The notes: generated from the letters alone by a model not told the origin. A DNA stretch of 64,000 bases from Neelides folsomi (GCA_034687125.1 JAQGBZ010000015.1:408340-472339); one strand, 5' to 3'; shown: positions 25,004 through 37,796, counted from the first letter of the stretch. A program made the numbers and translations.

Positions 25004-28000
25004 ATGAAGTTCTGCAAATTGTCGATTTTTGTTTTTATTTCATTAAATATGACAAGTGCCATTGGGCAAATTCAATTTCCCAACCCGCTTAAAGTTTTCA
25101 AACCTGAGATCAAAACCCTCAGCGTCTTCCCAACCTCTTACATGAAACAAGCAAAGATTGTCAACAATGAGATCAAGCTGAGTGTGAATATGACCACTGT
25201 TGTTATTGGATGTTCAGCGCCATATCCGATTGAATGGAGCTTCAATGGATATACGGTAAGAGATAATTGTCATTAAAATTTACATTCATTAATTCATTTA
25301 CCTTAATTTAATTTTACTTAAAGTCTCCTCTTCAACTCAAATTACGAGCCTTCAGGGAAAAAAGACTCATAAGAAAGGCCAGAAGCGGAGAAGCAGAACT
25401 TGACATTTTCAGAGCTGAAATCACCATTGAAAGAGTTTCAGTCCAACTCACTGGCAATTACACGTGCAAAGAAGTTAATAAGAGTCTAGAAGCGAAAATG
25501 TCTTCAGTGCATATCTATGGGGCAGGTAATTTCAATTAAAATACTTAATGTTAAATAAAGCTTTTAATTTTAGTTTGATTTCTAGAATAATATCAAAATA
25601 TATCAAAATATTTAATATATTTAGCTCATAATTATCGAGGCCAAGATCCAATTTTACTCGAACATGGAAAAACGATTTATATGACTGCTAAATCAAACGA
25701 ACAAGAAGTAATTTTTCCTTGTGCTGTTTGGGACAAAAAAGTTCGGATTGAACTTTATAAACGTGAAAATGGGGTATGTTACACAATTGTTTTTAAAATA
25801 TTACGCGAATCAGTGAAGTTTTAAAGTTATTGAATCTTTTGGGATTTTTAGTCTTTTATTGAAATGAATAATAACCAATGGGTTTTATGGGATCCCAAAA
25901 TCGGATTCCGAGTTAAATATCCATATATGACAAATCCATATGGGAATTATTTGTGTACCACCAATTTCTCCATTACATTTGATCGTGTGCGAATTGTCTT
26001 TGACAAGCAAAATGGTAATAAAAAACTTTTGTTAGTTTAGGCGAATCCCATATTATTTGCTAATTTATTTAATAACAGTTTAACATTGAATTGTAAATGT
26101 ATTTAACCAATGTATATTCAGAATTTCTCGTCAAACCTTCATATGACGTGATTGAATTCAAAGAACATGATACAATGGAACTTGAATGTGAATCAAAAGA
26201 AAATATCGAATTCGAAGTTTTGGGGAATCCAAATGCTCACAATGATCCAAGAATTTCATTTTATACTCAAAATGAAACTGTGTTTGATCAAAATGGCTAT
26301 TCACACAAAATTCAACTTTCCTTTAAGGACTTGAGTCTTAAAGATGAGGGAGATATTGTATGCAAAAAAGCTAAATTGGCTCGAAGCAATAACGAAATAT
26401 GTCGAGGACAAGATTTGAATTATATTCATAAATGGCATTATCAAGTTATTTGTAAGTTAAATAAAATTGAAGAAAAATTACAAATGATAACTAAATAAAT
26501 GTTAATTTTGAAAAATAATCTATGATGAAAAATAACAATGCGTTTTAGAATTAATTGTAATTAAAATTAATTTAACAATTTAAGCAAGTCAAGACAAAAG
26601 CCGCCGAGGTTGGAAAAGTTGGCCTGACCGAATGACAGGAATTGAAACATGGGCGTGTTGGTCGAAAACTTCCGTGGCTCCTTCAGTTGGATTTGTCTCT
26701 TGCACAAATTCGATGGAGTGTCAAATTAGGGGAAATTGTTTTAACGAAGTTAGGAAAATTTAATTTATTTCATTCAAATCATGGTTTGATTTAATTATTC
26801 GGCTCCGGCTCTTATGAATGGCACTGCACAAAACTCATATAGTTTGTTTTATATTAAAAATAATTTTATATTAAGACCTCTATAAGTCTAAATCTATTTT
26901 TAATTTAAAACAAACTATAGGTATGTGCATATCACAAGAACCAAGGTCATCTAGATTTGAATAATATTCCTAGTACATACCAACTATAATGTTCTAATAC
27001 AATTTTAAATATTCGATATTATATTTAAAGAAAAAAATTAAATTATATTTTAAGTAAATGTTAATTTTAAAGGAAAATCGCTGTGACCCAATTGATGCGC
27101 GTGCTTGTTCAGGCGGTTGTACTTTACTAACTATTGGAGATCAAGCGGGAATTCTCAAATGTAAAGGAAACGGCGTTGACGCTAAAATTGAACAATATAT
27201 TGGGATTTCTAAGAAACATTGTAATTTTTCAAAAAATTAATAAAAAATTTAAAAATTTAATTAAATTAATTACTTATAAATAAAATTTAATGATAAATCA
27301 TAATTATTTTAATGATAAATATTAAAATAATTATGATTACTCATTATGATTATTTTATAAAATTTGTAATTTTATATGGTCACTCCAGATCGTTCCAAAG
27401 AGGAAATGCCCTTTAATGATACAATTTCTGCCGAATGTGGAAAAGCCTTAACAAAGGGCGTGGTGGAAACCTTTGAAAAATCTATCGAAGATTTTACTTG
27501 TCAAGGTTCTTCGTTTTTGTTTGCCGGAGGATTCCTATGGGACCTTGTTCTCAAAGACAACTCTTCATACACTTTGACAAATGAAAAGAAAAATGTCTTT
27601 TCGGATGATGGCGAAAACATCGCCATTTTGGTTTCCCTCAATGAGGAATTTTACAATTCTGGGAATTTGATAGCTCAAATGAAATTGCACATCATGTCCA
27701 AAAACGTCAAACGCATTCGTTGCCGAGCACCATATTGGGATTCTTTTGATTGGGCAAATGTTTATGTTGATATTAATGTCAAAGGTCAGTTTGTTAAATA
27801 TAATGAAAAATATCTAAATTTAAATTAAAGCGAAATTATTAAAACTGTGGATTTTTAAAATATTTTTATTTGCCTAATCTATTATTTATGTTTATTGATA
27901 CATGTTTTAATTATTCGCATTTTTAGAACCCCAAATAGAATCATTGAGCCCAGACTCTCAATTCGCCGTTATATTCTTGGGCGACACAAAAACTTTAAAT

Positions 28001-30481
28001 TGTGACATTAAGGGATTTCCTAAACCCAAAATCACTTGGTTGAAAGACGATGCCTCAAAGGTAAAGTTGATTTTAATTAAAAAATGTTTTAATTTTTATT
28101 TACATAAATGAAATATTTTGGGCAATTTAGTCTAATACTCTACTTATAAAATATAATTTTTTAGATTCCAAAATCTGTTGAAGTGAACGAAACGTTTTTA
28201 CATTTTCCTGAAGTACAAAATCTCCACAGTGGAATTTACAGATGCGTTGGTTGGAATGAAGCTGGAGAAATACAAAAGGAATTTAATGTCCAAGTTAATG
28301 GTACTTAAATATATCACAATTTAAAATCGAATAGCAAATTTATTTAATTTAACCATCTAAATATTATATTAATATCATAAAATAATACCTTTAAATTTTA
28401 TTGCCAGATCCAAATAAAAAAATTGTCCTTATCATCAGTATTTCAAGCATTTTTCTCCTCTCTGTCTCTCTTCTCATTTTTATAATTTTATGGAAGAGAA
28501 TTCAAAAACAAAAGGTTCATTTAATAAAATAAAAACAAAGTTATATCTTAATATTTTAATTATAATAAATATTTAACTTGGAATTTAATAAATTAATTTT
28601 AAAAAAATCAGAAATTGTTGAGGAATCTGACAGAAGAAGAAATTCGGGAATTCGAGGAAGGAAGTCCTGAAGAATATGATTTAAATGTTGATAGAAACAA
28701 ACAAGGAAATCTTTTGGCTTACAACATGTCTTATGAATTCCCCAAAGAAAATCTAGTTATAAGTAATTTAAAAAAAATATTTCATCAATTATTTCAGCGG
28801 GTTTTAGTTTGCTGAGACTAATCCTTTAATTGTAAATAGTGACCGATGAAAAATTGGGCAGCGGGGCATTCGGGCAGGTTACGAAAGGAATTGCTAAAGG
28901 ACTTTTTGAAAGTGAAGACACTCTTGTGGCAGTTAAAACAATGAAATCAAATGCTGATATTATATTTTTTAAATCACTATTAGTGGAATTAAAAATCATG
29001 TCTTCCATTGGACGCCATGTTAATATCGTCAATCTTCTTGGCGCTTGTACAAGAGAAATAAGAAAAAGTATTTATTTTAATTTATTTGCTTTTTAACATT
29101 CATTATAATATAATTATAAAGTTAAGTTTAATTTATCGATTTTAATTTTCTGGATTTGCTATAAAATATGGGCAATTAACGTTATTGAATTTTTATTCTT
29201 TTTCAATTGTTTTGGTTATTTTGTTCTAAAATATTTTATTTTATAGGAGAAATCTTCATCATCACAGAATTTTGTTCCAATGGTTGCATAGAGGATTTTT
29301 TAAGAAGTCACCGAGAAGGATTTATGGATTTAATCCACAATACACAAAATGACGCAGTTTACGAAAACGTTAAAATGTAATGCTTCAGATATCTCAACTC
29401 CAAACTTAAAAGATAAAAATTATTTAACTATTTAAGTTGATGATTTTAAATTTAATTAAATGAAAGTGTTCGAAAGTATGAAAATCAAGGAGAACTCAAA
29501 ATGAGCACAAAAGATTTAATAATGTGGTCATATCACATTGCATGCGGAATGGAATATCTTTCATACAAAAAGGTAGCATTCAATTTCCTTCATTAAAAAC
29601 TCCATTTTAATTATCTTCGTTAATTTCCAATTTTAATTCACCAAGTAAAATGATATGTTTACATAATTATTTTTAATTTCCATTTTAAGGTAATTCATGG
29701 AGATTTGGCCGCAAGGAATGTTTTGCTGGATGAGCAGCTCGTGGCCAAAATTGGAGATTTTGGTCTTTCACGACAACTCTATGAATATTCAAATTACATT
29801 AAAAAGCAAGAGGTAAGTTTTTGACAAAGATTAATTACATAGTTAATTGTAATTAAACGAAAATTTAATTATTTATGAATTGCAAATAAATAGATACAGA
29901 TCATACAAATAATAGTCGTTTAAATGGCAAAAGTGAAATCATTAGAAAAATTAATTAATTTAATAACGAGTATACTTTTAGTCACCTCTACCTTGGCGTT
30001 GGATGGCCATTGAATCTCTCCGTGATCTCGAATTCTCAACCAAATCAGACGTTTGGGGCTTTGGAGTCACTTTATGGGAAATCTTTTCCCTTGGAGAAGT
30101 TCCTTATCCTGCTGTCAACTGGACGCATGAATTTCTCAATTCCTTGCTTAAAGGATATCGACTCCCAAATCCAAAATATGCGTCAAATTTAATGTAAAAA
30201 AATAATAAATAATAGTACAAATATATAGTATATTTACGATATTTAAAATATAATTTGCTTTTAGATTATTTTTCTTGAAAAATGGTTAGGTAAATTCATC
30301 TACTGTGATGTTGATGAATTCATGCAATTTCATTCTATGTTTTTTATTTTCCAGTTACAAATTTATGAGTAATTGTTGGCGTTATGAAAGCGAGGCGAGA
30401 CCATGCTTTTCAGAAATTGCTAACAAATTTAGACAATTTATGGAAGATTTCAAATGTTCAAATCAAGTGAAAAGCAAATGA
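25004..30481 (+). CDS. PDGFR/VEGFR-like Ig receptor tyrosine kinase
   Basis: Eighteen exons join in phase: 25004-25255, 25324-25525, 25625-25773, 25852-26014, 26122-26451, 26585-26748, 27073-27220, 27389-27784, 27927-28060, 28165-28300, 28408-28514, 28612-28762, 28840-29067, 29247-29376, 29467-29572, 29690-29812, 29982-30193, 30355-30481 (1085 residues). A signal peptide ([14 protein letters not shown]) leads several Ig-like domains; the clearest has [19 protein letters not shown] and [15 protein letters not shown] Cys-rich block (exons 26585-27220) interrupts the Ig array. The transmembrane helix is at about 697-720. The kinase has GSGAFG (784-789), VAVK (K810), HGDLAARN (935-942), DFG (955-957), the activation-loop YSNYI typical of class III/V receptors, and WMAIESL. 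The R-to-G change in HRD keeps the catalytic Asp. Drosophila Pvr, the nearest family by type, controls haemocyte migration and growth; I infer a similar ligand-driven role. Confidence 0.85.
26838..26919. repeat. Near-perfect 25-bp inverted repeat (fold-back) in an intron
   Basis: 26838-26862 (starting TATAGTTTGTTTTATATT) and 26895-26919 are complementary at 24 of 25 positions, with a 32-nt loop. The repeat lies in the intron between exons 26585-26748 and 27073-27220. A small fold-back MITE or its remnant is likely. Confidence 0.75.
27297..27337. repeat. Perfect 16-bp inverted repeat in an intron
   Basis: ATCATAATTATTTTAA at 27297-27312 pairs exactly with 27322-27337 around a 9-nt loop, in the intron before exon 27389-27784. 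It is very AT-rich, so partly expected by chance. Confidence 0.7.
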
Positions 30482-32024
30482 TGAAATACATAATAACTAT
30501 TAAATTAAGATTAAAGATGAGTTCATAATAATATTGTTTATTCAAGGCACCTCCCGAGCCAAAGAAAAGAACAAAATTTGATCATAATGGAAAACTCAGA
30601 ATGGGCACCACAGAACATCTTAATTAATTTAACCCTACAGATACAAACATCCAATATGTTGTTTTTCTCATCTCAATGTCACGCATCCTCTTTTTTTCAC
30701 ATTTAACGTTATGACTTTAAACTCTTTTATTTAAGTAACTATCAGTTTATGAATTATGATAATAAAATAAATAAATTACTTGTTTTGGAAAATAAGATTC
30801 ATTTCTCCTTGTATTTACATATTATAAAGATTTGAGATATGTAAATACGGTTTAAAAACTTTCGCCATCTTCATTTTATATAAAATGGATATATAGAGCA
30901 TTATAAACCATGGCCAACAATAATGCACTTTCATTGGTTTGCATCAAATTATAGGCTGAATCATTAAAAAAATTGGTAATTTACCTACAAAAGTTTTCTC
31001 CCATCTAAATGTAAGATATTTACAGTGCTAATTAATTGTTTATTAATAAAATTTCTAATAAATGTTTGATATTTATGCGTATTTGAATATGAGGGCATTT
31101 TGAAATAGTAAATCGAGGGTGTTGATGATTTGTAAAAGACGGAAGTTCCGTTAGTTCCCTCATGATGAGATTCATTACATCCCTTTTGTCCTCACCCTAT
31201 TTGAGTGGACAAAAGAAAGTCCCATCACTCGCACGACTCAAACGGCACCCCATTAACATTTCACTACACCACTTCTACATCAGAACAAAATTACACAAAA
31301 TTCCTCATTTTACTCACATTTATACATACAAGATCTTTGACTTACTTTTTCAAAATTTAATGTAGGTTCATAATACTTATAATCATCACAATGTCCAATG
31401 TATGTTTAAATACAATATGATGTATTCATTGTAAGAATCATATTAAAGCAAAACCACATTTTTGCATTATGTATTACACTGGTTTGATATTGAACTAAAT
31501 TGCGAGAAAAAACGTTAAAAAAGTATAAAATTGGTCAATTTATGTTCCCTTGATATTAACTCTACATTCTACAATATTAGCAAGATCTTATATGGTTTTA
31601 ATAAAGAATAAATGCTTTGTGTTTTGTGTTAGAATAAGCTAATTGATGTATGTAGTTTGATGTATTTGATTAATTGTGCTAAATAAAGTTTGAAGATTGC
31701 ATTGAAAATAAATTAAAGATTTAATAATAACAAAACTCATCAAAATAAGAAATAAAACATAAGTTGAGTATTTTTCTGTTCATTTGAGTATTTTAAATAA
31801 TAATAATAAAAATAATTAATAATAAAAATAATAAGTGAGAGCGTCATTGTCCATTTTGGTCAGTCGAGTCAAATGTCAGTGTTGAGTCGTTGTGATTGTT
31901 ATTGAGTGAGTGGGTTAGAAATGTATTGGCGTTCATTGTGGCTGTGATTCAGTCTTAGGTCGTTCACGTTCAAGTCAGTCTTGGTTCACTTCGTCGTCCG
32001 AGTTTTATTTTCACTTGTCAAAGG
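30482..32024. other. Intergenic DNA between the receptor kinase and the Gly-rich gene
   Basis: The two flanking genes converge here. AATAAA at 30761-30766 is a likely polyadenylation signal for the receptor kinase, 280 nt after its stop. The part near 31840-32020 is less AT-rich and is probably 3' untranslated sequence of the minus-strand gene. I see no further gene. Confidence 0.5.
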
Positions 32025-33066
32025 TCATGTGAGGTTGAAAGCCTTGCGGACAGAGGCAATTGGATTACAAGTGAACTTGGCACAAGAACCATCCGTTGAT
32101 TTCACAGCTCTGCTAATCCTTTCTTTCAATTTCCCTTCCTTAGACGCGGTTTTCTCAATTAACCTGAAAACCAATTAATTTTATTTACCTTGATTTTAAA
32201 TCCCAAGAGTTTGAATTCAAAAGTTTTGAAGGGAATTTCAAAACCATGAATTTATTTATTCTTAATTACTATTAAATACATAATTATCCATTTAATGAAA
32301 TTCCTTACGTATCGAGGTATTTTTCAGCTTTGTATGATTTTGCAACTCTTGAGATTTCGCATGAAATCCTTTCCACACATTCGTCAGCAGTCAAAACTGA
32401 TTGGGCCATGCGAGAAGAAAATTTGGTTCTTCCGGTCGACGGCAAAGTGATGACCGGAACTGGCAAGAAGAGGAGCAAAAGGAGCGGCAAAGCCAAAACG
32501 ATCAATATAATCGGAGCTCCCAGCAATAATACCGGTAACAACAAAGGCGACAAGAATTTGACAGCTTTGATTGCCTTCACAGCCTTCACGGCCTTCAACG
32601 CCTTCACTCCTTTCACTCCCTTAAGACCCAACAAAGCGGCCAAACAGGCGATTTCTCCGCCGCCGCCTCCGCCACCACCGCCTTCTTCATCGTCGTATTC
32701 TTCCATTCCACCCGGAGCTCCGTACATCGGGACTCCTTGGCTGGCCGAAGGGATCAATTGATAATGGTACATTTGACCCTCAGGAGATCCCATGTTGAAG
32801 GAAGTTGAAGGAACGCCATAGCCACCTTGGCCCCCTTGACCTCCTTGTCCTCCGCCGTGACCTCCCTGGACAGCATGGCCGGAAATAATCGAAGCGGCTG
32901 CAATGTCTGGAGACGGGTGGGCCGATGGGGCTCCGTATTGTTGGTTGTCGGATCCATCCGAATATGAGTCCCTGGGAGCGAACTTGGCGTAGGATGCAAA
33001 GTTCTCGCCTTGAGCGACGAGAACGGCGGCGAGGGCGAGAAGAAGAACCGAAGACACTCTGCCCAT
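32025..33066 (-). CDS. Secreted Gly-rich protein with Lys-Ala repeat and hydrophobic core
   Basis: Two minus-strand exons, 33066-32309 (donor GTAAGG) and 32163-32025 (acceptor TTTTCAG), join in phase 2 and give 298 residues. I start at the ATG at 33066, directly before a strong signal peptide (RVSSVLLLALAAVLVAQG). Then come a Gln/Gly-rich stretch (GGGQGGQGGQGGYG, about residues 71-83), an acidic turn and nine Gly, a Lys-Ala/Val repeat (GVKALKAVKAVKAIKAVKF, about 153-171), a strongly hydrophobic stretch (about 172-208) and a Cys-bearing C-terminal domain (ADECVERISCE, then SCAKFTCNP in exon 2). Without exon 2 the protein would stop just after the splice site. Composition fits an extracellular, cuticle- or silk-like structural protein, or a membrane-active one. 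I recognise no named family. The long proline-rich frame on the opposite strand is a shadow. Confidence 0.75.
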
Positions 33067-36000
33067 GTCGAACAAACTGAGGGAACTGCGATGACCATGA
33101 AGAGTCGATGGGGCTTTTTGTAGGCGCTAAATCGGGTCACCTCGTCTCGGGTGGCACACATAAGACAACTTGGAATGGATAGAGCATAAATAGCATCACT
33201 GGCCAAGTCAAAATTGCTACGACGCCCATTGGCTTTAAATCACTCGTTCCCTCGGAGACCCAGCGACACTCGATTTCATTCACCAAAACACTTTTTCAAA
33301 ATCCAACGGGCAATTAGACGTTTGTTCAGATCAACTGACCTGTGAGCTTCAGGATCTACGGACCTTTTTTTCAATTTATTAAGAAGGGAAATTGAAACCC
33401 AACCGACCAATGCACTTTAATCAATTTAATAACCCTTCTTTTTAACTTTTGTCAAAGACCTTTTTTTTCCTTCACTGTTGTCATTTCAAACTAACCACCT
33501 TTAAATTACTTGAAAACTTTCTTCAAAAATTCCTTTTATTATATTGTACGATTGTATGTTGTATTTATTGCAATCTGTGTTATTATCCTTTGAATAAAAT
33601 TTGTGCATTGATAAAAGATCAATGTATTCAAGATCAAAATTGAAGATCAAAGTCAAGATTTGCATGAAATGGAGTAAATAATGCCAATTTTATGATATTT
33701 AAATTTATATGTTGACATGATTACAAAGTTAATGACGGTGTTGGTTTGATGATAAATAGTAAGTGTAGTTTAAGTAGCTTGAGTAACCATGGTGATGAAG
33801 GTGATGAGATTTTCATGCGTTTCTTATGCCGTCTCATTCTGGCATTGAATAGGTCCGAAATTGGAAGGAGTAAAAAATGGCACGGTTTCTATTCCCTATT
33901 TAGAATCTCCCTTTGAGTCGAATGAGATCGTCGGGAACAAATATTTAATAAAACTCCCCTTCCGTCATCATAGAGAAAAAGAAGACAAGTGGAGTGGAAT
34001 GAGACACGGCACTTTTCCTTCCAAATCCCCAAATTCACTTTTTGCTTCAAATCTCCTTACTTTCAGTTCGCATTAAATGTCATTCAAGTCATTTACACTT
34101 CACACCTTCCAGCCGTTTAAAGGATGAAGCTCAGGAAATGCCACTGGCCAGATTTATGCATTAAAGGGACAAAGGAGAAGAAGAAAGCAGAACTCATTGA
34201 CCAAATCACAAATAATCCCCCTCATTGACACTGAAATTTAGTAAAAGGAAATTGAACCGCCAATTTGTTTGTCTCATCAGTTTTAACTCCGATTCACACC
34301 GTGTGTCTTTTGTGAAGGAAATAATCCTTTTGTAGTTAGACTGGTAGACACTCACAATAATTTAAATTTAATTTTTTTTATATATATAAAATTGACGTTT
34401 TATTATAAATGGGTATTATAATATGTAGAGTACAAATTGAGCTCATGAGGTGTTTTATTAGAAGCGTTGAAATTGAAGTTCAAGTGACAAAAGTATTGGA
34501 TGAATAATGAATAAATGTAAGTCGTATGGATCCAAACTTCAATCATTTCTTTCCTAATTAGGATGATTTAATTTGTATGAGAGATTGATTGGGGTGCAAT
34601 TAGATGGGGCTTGTTGGTGTCAATTGAAACAGTGGGAATAGAAGTGTCATTTGAACAGCGTTGGACAGGCGATCAATCAAATCTCTTTTTCAACATTTGA
34701 ATTCTCCATAAATGATTCGAACGGGACATTGATTTAGTTCCTTATTTCAATACTTTTTCATAATTAGACATCTTGGACCACAGACAATAAAAAATTATTG
34801 TATTAGCTGAATTTTCAAATATTTCTGTTTTTTGCTTCATTTTACTATTTTTTGAATTTTACGCTTTTGAAGATTATTCCATAGATAACTAATAAATACA
34901 ATACCTATTAATAAATACCTAATAAATACAGTAATTCTGTATTGCATATATTTAGTATAGTCATAAGAAAAATTTGACCAAGACTAAATAAGTATACTCT
35001 ACTATACATAAATTAATGTTAATATCAGACTTAAATTAAACTCAAATTTTTCCATGTTATATTTAACCTTACTTTTAAGTATTAGTTATGCTTATACTAT
35101 TGAGTAAATAGTTAATAGCGTCCAAATTGGTCCACGATTTTAAAAATGGGTGAATTGGTTGAATTAAAAGATGATTAGCCGCGGGAATGTTGAACATATT
35201 ACAACTGGGTCAATGTGCCGCAGTGGGTGAGAACGTGTCAAAAGTCCAACAATGGGATAACAAGTTAATTAAATGAGGGTGGCTTTTGTTGCGTCGTCCA
35301 CCGACTGTCCGGCTTCTCATCTCTCAAACATCTCCAACACATCTCAACTCCCTGGCCAACAATTGAAAATCATCTTCTTCATTTCCTAACAACAATCCAA
35401 TACCTTCATTCCTTTCCTGCCAGCAATTCATTATTCAAATCTCATCATTGACACATTTCTCGCCAATTCATTGCAATTAAGAAATGATTTTTATTGATCG
35501 ATCGATGGCCGTGTCATCTCACACAATTAAAAATCATCTTTAATTACGCACCAATTGAGTTCCCGCCGCACCTGGGCTAAACACAATGGCAAATTATGTT
35601 CGCATTATCACACACATACGCAGTCTCCCATTTGATATAATCTTTTTTTGAATTGCGATTCTCAAGATACAAATTTACCCTACAATTAAAAGAGATAATA
35701 AACAGTTATTTTTTCATTTTATGTACTTACATATACCATATCTGGCCTTAGTCATATTCAAACATATATCATATCGATATTTTTAATCATTGAATATGTT
35801 TGATACGTTTCAATAATTGGGAATAATAACTGTAGCTTCATCAATCTCCAATGATTAAAGTTGAAGAATGGGAATCAATTTTGGAAACATGGAGTTATCC
35901 CATTTGGGCGTATTATTAGAACCTGAGGGTTAAACTAAGGAGAATCCACCCGACCGTTTTTTAATCCATTCCCTGAATCCCATTCACCTTTTATGGAATT

Positions 36001-36444
36001 CTTTTTTATTTGATGGATTTCAAGCCGAGTGAGACTAATTGACCTTTTCCATAAAATATTTATCTATTTCTTAAATACAACCCATTCTAAGCGAGGAATA
36101 TCTTCAAGATAAATATTTATACCATACATAAACACACAAGAAAAATATGAGGTTAAATAATAATGGAAATAAAGCATAGGCATTAATTAGGCATATATGT
36201 ATTAGTAAAGGTATTTTTAATGTTTTTTTAGGAAATTTGTAATACTTATTGTAATTTTTCATAGGAAATTTACACCACATAACTTAATGCGTACAAATTA
36301 CATTGCAGGAATTTGGATGTTTTTTAAGAGTTCTTGTTCTTATTTAAGATTGATTTAAATAGATAGGGATTTCCCTAAGCTTCGTTTTTATTTGTAAAGG
36401 TTAAATACAGCAAAATGTATTTTCAGATTTCTTGTGTCAAGTCG
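33067..36444. other. Intergenic AT-rich DNA between divergent genes
   Basis: Both flanking genes point away from this 3.4-kb block, so it should hold two promoters. The stretch 33067-33300 upstream of the Gly-rich gene is less AT-rich. I see no supportable exon. Open frames at 33449-33643 and 33861-34076 lack splice partners and motifs. Confidence 0.5.
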
Positions 36445-36455
36445 TATATATAAAA
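36445..36455 (+). promoter_or_regulatory. TATA box of the chitin-binding protein gene
   Basis: TATATATAAAA lies 157 nt before the ATG at 36612. A possible initiator (TTCATTTG) falls about 30 nt downstream, near 36476. TATA-driven promoters are common for tissue- or stage-specific cuticle and gut genes. Confidence 0.5.
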
Positions 36456-36611
36456 TAAGTTTTAAGGTTGGGACTTCATTTGAGCAAATTGAACGACAAG
36501 CTTTGACAAAACCTTTCAGTTTATTGTCATTATCAATTAATATTCGACGAACGAGGTCCGACGATCGATTAATTCCAAAGATAGAAGAATCGGGAGCTCA
36601 AGAAAGTCAAG

Positions 36612-37299
36612 ATGCATTTCCTTTACAAAATTCTCATCCTTTTCATCTTGGGGCACTTTTTCGCACAAGCTCGTAAGTTAAAAAAATGAAAAAAAATCTT
36701 AATTTCTTAGTCTTCTAATTTTCAATTGATACCAGACAAGTAAACAATATTTAATTTAGTACAGATAGGTACATATAAAAATCTTGTACATATAAAAATA
36801 CTTGAGTTCACATGAAAGCTATTTCTTTATTCGTTATATCTTTTTTAATTGAAAAAGTTTTCAAATTTTAATTTGGAGTTTTGATATAAAGTGCTCCATA
36901 CTTTCGTTTTAATTATTCAATGTATTTATTTGGTCGCAGGTCGAGAGTTTTGAAAATTTTTATAATAAATGCCATGCTTAAAACTTATTTTTACATTTCA
37001 GAATATTTTCAGTGCCAATATGATGGAGATTTCGTAAATCCGTCTTCTTGTGGTATGTTTAACATAATCTAATAATAATTTTTGATTAAATAATGATAAA
37101 GTATATTCAAATGCCTTAAATGTTTAAAAATATTCAAAATCCATTTTAAGTAAATTGTTATTTATTTTCAGCATCGTTCATCAAGTGCAGCAACGGAGTC
37201 CCATTTGTCATGTATTGTCCTTCATACACCATTTTCAATCCACAAGTTTTCACCTGCGACCACGCTTACAAAACTCCATGCTACACCTCCCGATACTGA
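36612..37299 (+). CDS. Small secreted chitin-binding (CBM14/peritrophin-A) protein
   Basis: Three exons (36612-36672, 37002-37052, 37172-37299) join in phase to give 79 residues. Exon 1 encodes the signal peptide (LYKILILFILGHFFAQA). The mature part is a single type-2 chitin-binding domain with the six expected cysteines, visible as FQCQYDG, PSSCASF, IKCSNG, VMYCPS, FTCDH and TPCYTS, and the aromatic residues that line the chitin site. It ends shortly after the sixth cysteine. Such proteins bind chitin in the gut peritrophic matrix or the cuticle. With only one domain it is more likely a matrix component than a cross-linker. A TATA box precedes it and it converges on the MNS1-like gene 0.6 kb downstream. 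Confidence 0.9.
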
Positions 37300-37353
37300 T
37301 TATCATTAATTTGATCATTTTCCTTATTTTCTTTTATTCTCAAAGACTTATTT

Positions 37354-37359
37354 AATAAA
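37354..37359 (+). terminator. Polyadenylation signal of the chitin-binding protein gene
   Basis: AATAAA lies 54 nt after the stop codon at 37299. Confidence 0.6.
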
Positions 37360-37790
37360 CTTTAATATTTTAATGAATCATGTTAAAACAAAACATAATG
37401 CTATTAAATCAATTATAACAAGAATATTTTTTCTATTTACTCTATGCTATGTTAAAATCAATCAATTTTCAAATAACTACATGTAATGTTTAAGTATAAT
37501 GTTACATATTATGAAACAATGACTTAACATCTTATCTTATTATTTTTTAATAAAGTATTTTATATTTTATTCATTTATTCACTTCTTAATTGCTATTTTT
37601 TAATAATTCACTCTGCATTATTTTCATTACATTCATAATGTTAGTATTTGATTATTAAATTCATGGTAAAATGGTTAATTTAATGCAAATGTTAAAGCCA
37701 ATATAATAATAAAATGAAAATGAAGTTAAAAAACATGAAAAATGAATCGATTTTAGAATTATGTAATTTAAAATTCACTATCTTAAATCA

Positions 37791-37796
37791 TTTATT
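37791..37796 (-). terminator. Polyadenylation signal candidate of the MNS1-like gene
   Basis: TTTATT on the plus strand, AATAAA on the minus strand, lies about 105 nt after the minus-strand stop at 37901. Confidence 0.5.

Noticed and set aside
32330-32761. Plus-strand proline-rich frame with many Pro and Phe-Thr repeats
   Set aside because: It is the antisense image of the Gly-rich/Lys-Ala coding region on the minus strand, where poly-Gly reads as poly-Pro.
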